Origin: Deltaproteobacteria bacterium CG_4_8_14_3_um_filter_43_13
GTDB taxonomy: Bacteria > Desulfobacterota > UBA8473
Assembly (NCBI GenBank): GCA_002782605.1
Contig: PFIF01000018.1
Span: forward strand, 1-11,567
Direction of reading: 5' to 3'
Length of the DNA stretch: 11,567 nucleotides
Below are positions 6,682 through 11,567 of the stretch, in pieces. The stretch's first letter is position 1, and each line of letters opens with the position of its first letter. The notes under the pieces are model-generated. The model ran no database searches. It saw only the letters and a program-made list of their open reading frames with translations, and had not been told where the DNA came from. The position numbers and the translations under genes are program-made.

Positions 6682-7459
6682 CTATACCCGCTCGGAAGCA
6701 ATAATTGCAGCTCCAAGGGCGCCAACAATCTGCGGTTCTTGAGAGACAAGGAGACTGGCTCCTATCCTCTCTTCGATAGAACGGACAACCCCTGCGTTCT
6801 TTGCAACCCCCCCCTGACATAATCACTTTTTCCTTCAAGCCTACCTGTCCCACCATGCCCACGATACGCCTTGCAATAGAATCGGCTATGGCCGCTGCAA
6901 TATCGGCCTTTTTATGACCCTGGGCAAAGAGGGATATAACCTCTGACTCAGCAAAGACAGTACACATGCTACTGACCTCCACCTTCTCCTTAGAAGCAAA
7001 ATACAAATCCCCCATCTCCCCAATATCAACCGACAGAGCCAAGGCCATCACCTCTAAGAACCGACCTGTTCCGGCAGCGCATTTGTCGTTCATGACAAAG
7101 TTGGTTACTCTACTGTTGTCACCAATTCCTATTACCTTGCTGTCCTGACCGCCAATATCAATGACTGTATGAACTTCGGGGGAAAGCCTTACAGCTCCCC
7201 GTGCATGGCATGTTATCTCAGTAACCTCGGCATCGGCCTCCGCAACAGCCCCTCTTCCATAACCTGTCCCCAATGTATAACTTATATCACCTTTCTTCAG
7301 GCCGGCTGACTTAAGGGCATTAGCTATCGATTCCTCAGCCGCACCCTGATAGTAGTGCCCGCTTCGCATAATATCGTATGACAGGATATCTCCTTCTCCA
7401 TCCAATATCACTGTCTTCGTACATAACGAACCCACATCTACGCCTGCTACTATAGCCAT
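6682..7459 (-). CDS. BadF/HgdC-type ATPase, 2-hydroxyacyl-CoA dehydratase/benzoyl-CoA reductase activator, frameshifted
   Basis: An ASKHA-fold ATPase with phosphate-1 motif GVDVGSLCTK (6-15), DIGGQD (101-106), CAAGTGRF starting at Cys127 and Cys166 in the MCTVFAES segment. The two cysteines are those that hold the intersubunit [4Fe-4S] cluster in dehydratase activators, which push one low-potential electron into a partner enzyme using ATP. After residue 217 the frame breaks at eight G (plus strand C run 6807-6814). With seven G it continues as VAKNAGVVRSIEERIG and ends at TAG 6684-6682, giving 258 residues, the normal family size. Unshifted, translation runs on to 6491 through non-homologous sequence. 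The ATG at 7459 follows AGAAGG about 8 bases away. No dehydratase subunits are in the window, so the partner is unknown. Confidence 0.86.
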
Positions 7460-7488
7460 TCTCTTACCTTCTTCTTGAATCTATCATT

Positions 7489-8001
7489 TCAAACAAGGCA
7501 TGAAGTCTTGTCACTATTTAACATCCTTCCCCTCTTTTTAAGCCTGGATTTGATCAGGTCTCTCTTTAACTTAGACAGATTATCTATGATCAGCTTCCCC
7601 TCCAGGTGATCAATTTCGTGCTGAAATATTCTGGCCAGGAGTCCCGATGCCTCAAATTCCATCTCTTTTTCATCGAGATCTATCCCCCGAATCAGTATCT
7701 TTGAACCTCTCGTAACATTTACCTCAACATCCGGCAGACTCAAACACCCTTCTTCTCCTGCGTTTTCCCCTTCAGACTCAAGTATCTCCGGGTTAATCAT
7801 TTGCATTAAACCATACTCTGAATTGACTACAATTGCCCTGAGCAGGATACCAATCTGTGATGCTGCAAGACCAATCCCCTTATATAGATACATCGTCCTC
7901 GCCATGTCATCGATCATTTCCTTCGCTTTTGAATCGATGATTTCTAAGGGGAGTGACTTTTGCCTAAGAATAGGATCAGGGTATAATCTTATCTCAGACA
8001 T
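7489..8001 (-). CDS. def: Peptide deformylase
   Basis: A 170-residue protein with all three deformylase motifs: GIGLAASQIG (42-51), EEGCLSLP with metal ligand Cys86 (83-90) and HEIDH with two histidine ligands and the catalytic Glu (128-132). It removes the formyl group from the N-terminal methionine of nascent proteins in the cytoplasm. The ATG at 8001 overlaps the end of the small cysteine-rich gene by 8 bases, implying translational coupling, and GAGG lies about 10 bases upstream. It ends with TGA. In many bacteria def sits next to fmt; here it is embedded among redox genes, so this may be an additional copy. The C-terminal CLV ending is unremarkable. Confidence 0.95.
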   Translation of the reverse strand: MSEIRLYPDPILRQKSLPLEIIDSKAKEMIDDMARTMYLYKGIGLAASQIGILLRAIVVNSEYGLMQMINPEILESEGENAGEEGCLSLPDVEVNVTRGSKILIRGIDLDEKEMEFEASGLLARIFQHEIDHLEGKLIIDNLSKLKRDLIKSRLKKRGRMLNSDKTSCLV

Positions 8002-8161
8002 GGATATTTTTCCTCAACTTAACTTCACTCCGATGGATCCAATTACAGTCTTCGCATGACCAAATTGCACCTCTAATCCATTTGCCTCCTGTAGATTCTT
8101 CTCCACAAGGATAAAACGGACAATAACAGAAGGTACAATCTTCTAAATTAGTCCTTTGCAT
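7994..8161 (-). CDS. 55-residue cysteine-rich (CPFYPC) putative metal-binding protein
   Basis: Begins at ATG 8161 and ends at TGA 7996-7994. Six cysteines (9, 12, 14, 19, 36, 39) are arranged as CxxCxC...C and CxxC, with CYCPFYPCG (12-20), TGGKWI (24-29) and WSCEDCNWIHR (34-44). This matches the cysteine-rich small domain (PF04071 type), known mainly from methanogens and anaerobes, often near corrinoid genes, with presumed metal binding but no defined reaction. The start overlaps the 4Fe-4S gene by 19 bases and the end overlaps deformylase by 8 bases. The only upstream signal is AGGG very close to the ATG, so translation probably depends on coupling. A fusion with the upstream 4Fe-4S protein through a lost base is the alternative. 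Confidence 0.8.
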   Translation of the reverse strand: MQRTNLEDCTFCYCPFYPCGEESTGGKWIRGAIWSCEDCNWIHRSEVKLRKNIHV

Positions 8162-8556
8162 TCCCTGGTTTTCGCTGAAGCGATTGCCAAATTTCTATCT
8201 GGAATTTCTTGCTTCTTCCCTAAATTTTCGATTTTAGCCAAGATGTCAGCAACTTTTTGGGATAATGCTCCCACCTCTTTTCTTAATGATGCTGGAGGAG
8301 GAGGAGACCCTGCTCTCTGAGCAGAAAGAAGCCGAGAGAATCCATATCTATAGCCGAAGGCCGGGACTTTCGTACCAATAATTTCACTTATTTTGTAGCC
8401 TACCCAGGGATTCTGCTGGCAACCAAAAGGCGATGCTTTCCCTTCAGCTACTGCTCTGGCGAATTGACCACAACTCCCAAATCCGCAGAATCCACAATTC
8501 AGCTTGGGTAGAATTTCATAGATATTCCCTATTTTCTCTTTATCAGTGATTGCCAC
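8143..8556 (-). CDS. 4Fe-4S domain protein (CxxCGxxxC...C type)
   Basis: A 137-residue protein. Residues 21-46 carry Cys21, Cys24, Cys29 and Cys46, the four-cysteine 4Fe-4S domain also found in RnfB and in the corrinoid Fe-S protein of the acetyl-CoA pathway (PF04060 type), with the expected Gly and Ala spacing (GQFARAVAEG). After it come an aromatic/Arg segment (FGYRYGFSR), a proline run PPPP and a heptad-like stretch (LRKEVGALSQKVADILAKI) predicted to form a coiled coil, hence probably an oligomer. The start is GTG at 8556 with AGGAGG only 3 bases upstream, unusually close. No catalytic domain is present, so it is likely an electron carrier or a cluster-bearing subunit. Its end overlaps the cysteine-rich gene. 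Confidence 0.82.
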   Translation of the reverse strand: MAITDKEKIGNIYEILPKLNCGFCGFGSCGQFARAVAEGKASPFGCQQNPWVGYKISEIIGTKVPAFGYRYGFSRLLSAQRAGSPPPPASLRKEVGALSQKVADILAKIENLGKKQEIPDRNLAIASAKTRECKGLI

Positions 8557-8577
8557 ATTCCTCCTCTACTCTCTTTC

Positions 8578-8778
8578 CTATAACTCGATCAATAAGTGAG
8601 ATAACCTCTCATCCGCTTCTTCCATCTCTCGTGTTGTCTGCAATATGCTATTATAAATTGACTCATCTTCCGGTATATTGGCTTTCTCCGCCCATTTCCT
8701 AAATTTCTCGCTATCCTCTTTATTATGCTCAGTCCAGAAGGTTAAAAACGCTTTGAGCCTTCCTCTCTCATCTTTCAT
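8578..8778 (-). CDS. Small helical protein, DUF8180-like
   Basis: A 66-residue protein, all predicted helix, with FWTEHNKEDSEKFRKWAEKA near the N-terminus and a second helix ending EMEEADERLSHLLIEL. The WxEHNxxxxxxFxxWA pattern matches small proteins I know as DUF8180, which have no defined function but conserved His, Asn and Glu that might bind metal. The ATG at 8778 lies inside the end of the thioredoxin gene (11-base overlap) with AAAAGG about 10 bases upstream, so it is translationally coupled to thioredoxin. The family call is from memory of the motif and is only moderately certain; that it is a real gene is supported by the overlap arrangement. Confidence 0.7.
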   Translation of the reverse strand: MKDERGRLKAFLTFWTEHNKEDSEKFRKWAEKANIPEDESIYNSILQTTREMEEADERLSHLLIEL

Positions 8779-9115
8779 CAGTCGGGAACCTTTTAAGAAT
8801 ATCCTCCACCTTTGACCGAATTACAGGTTCAGGAACTGCGCCGAGGATTTCGTCAACCTTCTGGCCATCAGCAAAAAATATCTGCATGGGTATGCTCATA
8901 ATCTGATATTTCGTTGCCATCTGTGGATTCTCATCCACATTTACCTTACAGAATTTAAATTTGCCCTCGTATGCCTCTGAGAGCTTGTCATATATAGGTA
9001 ATACCATTCCACACGGTCCACACCAGGGTGCCCAAAAGTCAACCTCCGTAGGGAGGCCTGACCTTAGAACCTCCTCATCAAAGGTTCGATCCGTGACTTC
9101 CACTACCTTACTCAT
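8768..9115 (-). CDS. Thioredoxin
   Basis: A 115-residue single-domain thioredoxin with the canonical active site WAPWCGPC (residues 28-35; Cys32 and Cys35), buried Asp26 and the cis-proline at Pro76 in SIPMQ, where most thioredoxins have IPT. There is no signal peptide, so it is cytoplasmic. The ATG overlaps the stop of the DGC gene (ATGA at 9115-9112) and the stop overlaps the next gene, showing tight coupling in a redox cluster. It ends with TGA. Likely partner reactions are disulfide reduction in the neighbouring cysteine proteins; no thioredoxin reductase is encoded nearby, although either flavin oxidoreductase downstream might serve (inference only). Confidence 0.95.
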   Translation of the reverse strand: MSKVVEVTDRTFDEEVLRSGLPTEVDFWAPWCGPCGMVLPIYDKLSEAYEGKFKFCKVNVDENPQMATKYQIMSIPMQIFFADGQKVDEILGAVPEPVIRSKVEDILKRFPTDER

Positions 9116-9510
9116 ACTGCCTCCTTCTTCTCTTCCTCCAATAAGTTTCCCCCTAAGAGGGCACCCACTTCTTTCTGGATAACTCTGTAGACTTGCTCCT
9201 CCAATGCCTTTGAGGGTAACTGTTTTGCCTTCCTTACGCCAAGTTCTGAGGTGAGCTCGATATAACGATCTACCGGCATTCCTTCCCTCTCAATTAGCTT
9301 TTTACCACATTGCACACCGCAGGCATCGATCAAAATTCGCTTCTCGGATTTTTTGATTTCATTAAGCTTCCATGGTACTATTACAGCGGGAAGGCATCCG
9401 ATTTTCACCTCACCCACGTTTTCTTCCCATAGTCTGATACAAGCTTTTGATGCCGCAACGCCCATTGCACATCCGCCATAACAGGTAAAAATTAAGAGTT
9501 TGTAAGGCAC
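9112..9510 (-). CDS. DGC-domain putative zinc-binding protein
   Basis: A 132-residue protein with six cysteines. An N-terminal TCYGGC (9-14) is followed by SKACIRLWEE (21-30), KIGCLPA (36-42) and IDACGVQCGKKLIEREG (61-77). The last corresponds to the DGC motif of the PF08859 family (Asp-Gly/Ala-Cys...Cys), whose members are called putative zinc-binding proteins; no enzyme activity is established. The start is GTG at 9510 with AAGGA about 9 bases upstream. The stop TGA overlaps the thioredoxin start by 4 bases, so both are made together. Its cysteine pairs and thioredoxin coupling suggest a thiol-redox or metal-transfer role, which is an inference. Confidence 0.83.
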   Translation of the reverse strand: MPYKLLIFTCYGGCAMGVAASKACIRLWEENVGEVKIGCLPAVIVPWKLNEIKKSEKRILIDACGVQCGKKLIEREGMPVDRYIELTSELGVRKAKQLPSKALEEQVYRVIQKEVGALLGGNLLEEEKKEAV

Positions 9511-9604
9511 GGCTTCTATTCCTTGTTATTTTACGCTCTTACCTTTCTCTCTGCTTCAGCGATAAAGCTATAGTCTATTTGCTGAAATAATTGTGATTTC
9601 AACT

Positions 9605-9871
9605 CTATGCCACTTTGGGTGTCTCGCCCGGGTGCAACCTGTGCCACTTAGCAAGGAGTTCCTCCCGGGTTTCCTTATGGTCTGGATCAGGATTAGGGGC
9701 ATCTACCGGACATATCTCCACACATCGGGGCGACTCGGCATTCCCCACGCATTCTGTACACCTATCGGGGTCGATCACATATATCTCTTCCCCTTCTGAG
9801 ATCGCCCCATTCTTGCACTCTGTTTCACAGGCTCCACAACTGATACACTCCTCTGTAATTTTGTAAGCCAT
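9605..9871 (-). CDS. 2[4Fe-4S] ferredoxin, Allochromatium/YfhL type
   Basis: 88 residues from ATG 9871. Cluster I is Cys9-x2-Cys12-x2-Cys15-x3-Cys19. Cluster II is Cys38-x2-Cys41-x8-Cys50-x3-Cys54-Pro; the 8-residue insertion and the charged C-terminal helix mark the Allochromatium-like ferredoxins with one very low-potential cluster. An earlier in-frame ATG at 9910 would add 13 residues (MPGIRNSKSEGEK) that look unlike a ferredoxin. The purine-rich GAAGGGGAGAAA directly before 9871 serves as ribosome binding site, so I chose the shorter form. It is a plausible electron donor for the activase and for the flavoproteins in this window. It is separated from the DGC gene by 94 bases with no recognisable signal. 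Confidence 0.93.
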   Translation of the reverse strand: MAYKITEECISCGACETECKNGAISEGEEIYVIDPDRCTECVGNAESPRCVEICPVDAPNPDPDHKETREELLAKWHRLHPGETPKVA

Positions 9872-9957
9872 TTTCTCCCCTTCACTTTTGCTGTTTCTTA
9901 TGCCTGGCATCTGGTCTCACTAACCAGCGTCGTGTTCTTCTTCAAAGTCATGATTTG

Positions 9958-9976
9958 TTGAGGTACCCGACCTCAA
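9958..9976. other. Perfect 7-bp hairpin
   Basis: TTGAGGT (9958-9964) and ACCTCAA (9970-9976) enclose the loop ACCCG. It lies 87 bases upstream of the ferredoxin ATG. It lacks a following T run on either strand, so it is not a clear terminator; an operator or transcript-end stem is possible. Confidence 0.35.
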
Positions 9977-9987
9977 AAGCCAACCCT

Positions 9988-10107
9988 TCAGCCAGAGCTG
10001 GCAGGGGTGCAAGTGCCCCCCGAGCTGCCGCTAGTAGTAAACATGGAAATAGCTCTCTGGGGATGCTCAGCGCCACACTTAGGGCAGTTACGGGGTTCAA
10101 GGTTCAA
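9988..10107 (-). other. 39-codon frame with zinc-ribbon-like CPKCGAEH, possible gene remnant
   Basis: Reading on the minus strand from a TTG at 10107 gives NCPKCGAEHPQRAISMF (7-23), then a Ser/Gly/Thr-rich tail with one more Cys (33) and TGA at 9990-9988. The CPKCGAEH motif is a typical zinc-ribbon knuckle, and the frame loses all sense at the left arm of the inverted repeat, as if its 5' end had been cut off there. There is no good ribosome binding site. It could equally be chance. Confidence 0.28.
10000..10029. other. GC-rich hairpin
   Basis: GGCA (10000-10003) pairs with TGCC (10026-10029). Inside it, GGGG (10004-10007) pairs with CCCC (10017-10020) and GC (10009-10010) with GC (10015-10016), with one bulged T and an AAGT loop. 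No T run follows. It could stop or stall transcripts leaving the flavoprotein gene. Confidence 0.35.
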
Positions 10108-10200
10108 GGTTAGACTGTGGATTCATCAACTATCTCAAGAAATATGAAGAGCGCAAGCCAACTAACCTTGAACCGTGAACCTGATAACCTGAGTAGTTAC
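10092..10200. repeat. Small inverted-repeat element flanked by AGTTAC
   Basis: A 20-base inverted repeat with one mismatch, 10094-10113 against 10162-10181 (13 bases perfect: GGTTCAAGGTTAG at 10101-10113), surrounds 48 bases. The left arm is built of tandem GGTTCAA units. The hexamer AGTTAC occurs on both sides (10086-10091 and 10195-10200), as a target duplication would. It lies 11 bases past the stop codon of the flavoprotein gene. Confidence 0.5.
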
Positions 10201-10211
10201 AAATCTTCTAG

Positions 10212-11567
10212 CTAAATACTCTTCGCAATTTCAAACCCTTCCTTATATGCCTGTTGGATATCGGAAGGCTCACGGGCATCACCAATGGTAAAGATATGCC
10301 CACGGAAGTCTTTTAGTTCTTCAAGCAGTTCCACTTGTGACACCATCCCCGCGGCAACTATAATAGTGTCAAAAGGAGGTAACAACTTCTCTATGCCTTT
10401 TTCTCTGACCCTTACTCCTTTCCATTCAAAACCGATCACGGTAGTCTCGGGCATTAGTTTCAGGCTTGGATTCTTTGCCAGCCTCTGTAAACACATCTTC
10501 TTTGTTATTGGTTCCATCCCCTCTGCTATGGTATCTGTCCTCTTTGTCGCGACGACTTCTTTTCCCACATCTGTAAGCGACTCGGCCACTTCTACCCCCA
10601 CCTTTCCAGCCCCGATTATCAATACCCTGTCCCCAGCAACCTCTTTAGTCCCTTTAAAAAACTCGACAGAGGTAAGAACATGCTGTGAATCAAGATTCGG
10701 TATATCAGGCACCCGCTGCCTGGCGCCAGTGGCCAGAATAACCGCATCGGGATTTTCCTGATTAACAACTTCCTTGTCTACTCGCTGATTGAAGATGGTT
10801 TTTATATTTGCGTTTCTTAACTTTGTCTGAAGACCCTTGATTGGCCTTTCCATCATCTCCTTATGACGTGCCCTGGGGGCAAGCAGGGAAGCACCCCCCG
10901 GGGTGTCGGATTGATCATAAAGAGTAACCATGTGACCACAGCGAGAAAGGGTTACGGCGGCAGAAATGCCTGCGGGACCAGCCCCTACTACCATTACCTT
11001 TTTTGGTTCACCAGCCTTAACTAAAGGTTCAGTACCAACCTCAGCATTAACTATACAACCGATAGGGTTACCACTCTTAACATTGGTCAAGCATCCCTGA
11101 AGACATGCGCCACAATAAGTGATCTCTTCCTCTCTCCCCGATTCCCATTTAGAAGGTAACTCAGGATCTGCCAGAAGGGGCCTCCCCAGTGCGATAAAGT
11201 CAGCAAGACCTTCTCCTATCACCTTTTGAACCTTATCGGGATATCCCATCCTACCTGCGGCAATGAGGGGTAAGTCCGTCACTCCTCTAATGGCTCGCAG
11301 AATGTCAAACTGGGGTTGTTCGGGTAATGCCATGTGGTTAAAGTACCAGGGTGGGCTATCACAAACGTTGCCATAGCCGATGTGAAGGGCTGCAAAACCA
11401 CTTTCTTCAATCAATTCAATCAGTGGGCCAAGATCGCCAACATCCAGCCCACCCTCTACAAACTCCTTGCCTGAAATTCGGGCAATGAGCGGTAACACAC
11501 CAGCGTTATCATTGACCTGTTTGAATACCTCTTTGGCAAAACGGAGACGGTTTTCTATACTGTCACC
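10212..11567 (-). CDS. Old-yellow-enzyme family NADH:flavin oxidoreductase/2,4-dienoyl-CoA reductase-like, 5' end outside window
   Basis: 451 codons are visible; the frame is open to the window edge, so the listed internal GTG at 11498 is not the start. The first visible residues (GDSIENRLRFAKEV) are the characteristic family segment in the middle of the FMN barrel. They are followed by RISGKEF, the AAGRM and ALGRPLLADP flavin-site blocks, four cluster cysteines (152, 155, 159, 171 of the visible frame), a FAD motif VVGAGPAG (193-200) and a second nucleotide fold IIGAGKVG (317-324). This is the barrel, [4Fe-4S] and FAD-domain arrangement of E. coli FadH, trimethylamine dehydrogenase and clostridial enoate reductases. 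It probably reduces an unsaturated acyl-CoA or enoate with NAD(P)H. About 200-230 N-terminal residues are missing from view. Confidence 0.92.
   Translation of the reverse strand, partial: GDSIENRLRFAKEVFKQVNDNAGVLPLIARISGKEFVEGGLDVGDLGPLIELIEESGFAALHIGYGNVCDSPPWYFNHMALPEQPQFDILRAIRGVTDLPLIAAGRMGYPDKVQKVIGEGLADFIALGRPLLADPELPSKWESGREEEITYCGACLQGCLTNVKSGNPIGCIVNAEVGTEPLVKAGEPKKVMVVGAGPAGISAAVTLSRCGHMVTLYDQSDTPGGASLLAPRARHKEMMERPIKGLQTKLRNANIKTIFNQRVDKEVVNQENPDAVILATGARQRVPDIPNLDSQHVLTSVEFFKGTKEVAGDRVLIIGAGKVGVEVAESLTDVGKEVVATKRTDTIAEGMEPITKKMCLQRLAKNPSLKLMPETTVIGFEWKGVRVREKGIEKLLPPFDTIIVAAGMVSQVELLEELKDFRGHIFTIGDAREPSDIQQAYKEGFEIAKSI

Larger units (their letters stand above)
9872..10211. other. 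Gene-free stretch with hairpins and repeats
   Basis: About 340 bases between the ferredoxin start and the flavoprotein stop. It holds the 20-base inverted repeat at 10094-10181, a perfect 7-bp hairpin at 9958-9976, a GC-rich hairpin at 10000-10029, a small hairpin ctggt/accag at 9911-9927, and a 39-codon reading frame with CPKCG. I see no convincing sigma-70 or sigma-54 promoter, tRNA or riboswitch, yet a promoter for the ferredoxin cluster most likely lies here. Confidence 0.6.

Noticed and set aside
9611..9640. Sigma-54 promoter (TGGCAC...TTGCA) on the minus strand
   Set aside because: The GG to GC spacing is 8 instead of 10, and it lies inside the ferredoxin coding region.
9872..9910. N-terminally longer ferredoxin from ATG 9910
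   Set aside because: The added 13 residues are unlike ferredoxins, and a purine-rich ribosome binding site directly precedes the ATG at 9871.
10285..10761. 158-codon plus-strand frame opposite the flavoprotein
   Set aside because: It mirrors a conserved FAD/NAD-binding region of the real gene and has a Ser/Thr-rich composition typical of antisense shadows.

Overview
The window looks like an anaerobic bacterium. The genes include a dehydratase-type radical activase, a 2[4Fe-4S] ferredoxin, a 4Fe-4S domain protein, an enoate reductase-like flavoprotein, several cysteine-rich small proteins and two CoA-disulfide-reductase-like flavoenzymes. Gene content would fit a syntrophic or sulfate-reducing (deltaproteobacterial-type) lineage, but I cannot fix the taxon. 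Every recognisable gene lies on the minus strand, so transcription runs from high to low coordinates. Several genes are closely packed or overlapping.

Layout in transcription order. A 5'-truncated old-yellow-enzyme/2,4-dienoyl-CoA-reductase-type Fe-S flavoprotein (10212-11567) is followed by about 340 bases of non-coding, repeat-bearing DNA. Next comes a redox cluster: ferredoxin (9605-9871), DGC-type cysteine protein (9112-9510), thioredoxin (8768-9115), a DUF8180-like small protein (8578-8778), a 4Fe-4S domain protein (8143-8556), an easily missed 55-residue cysteine-rich protein (7994-8161) and peptide deformylase (7489-8001). Then come a BadF/HgdC-type activase (6682-7459), a flavin oxidoreductase with an in-frame TGA (5132-6487), the remains of a secreted metallo-beta-lactamase-fold gene (4713-5104), a second, cysteine-type CoA-disulfide-reductase-like enzyme (3350-4690), a four-helix membrane protein (2662-3152), a DUF89 protein (1666-2634), a Nudix hydrolase (1091-1657) and an intact metallo-beta-lactamase-fold protein (49-1023).

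The most notable feature is the gene at 5132-6487. An open-frame search gives only an N-terminally clipped protein from about 6337, without its FAD-binding motif. Reading upstream restores a well-placed ribosome binding site, an ATG, a GxGxxG FAD motif and a single in-frame TGA at codon 45. This is where the neighbouring paralogue has its catalytic cysteine (Cys42). About 20 bases past the TGA is a hairpin with a GGUCU loop, the loop of the E. coli fdhF selenocysteine insertion element. I conclude that this is a selenoprotein, a selenocysteine version of the CoA-disulfide reductase/NADH oxidase fold, encoded near its cysteine paralogue.

Other structure: a 139-bp miniature inverted-repeat element inserted between the DUF89 and Nudix genes supplies 35 codons at the end of one and the listed start of the other. 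The activase is broken at a run of eight G. The membrane protein is broken by a one-base shift. The secreted metallo-beta-lactamase-fold gene has both a frameshift and an internal deletion that removed its active site. Two of the three shifts lie at homopolymers, so sequencing or assembly error must be excluded for those. Functional links between the genes are inferred from adjacency.
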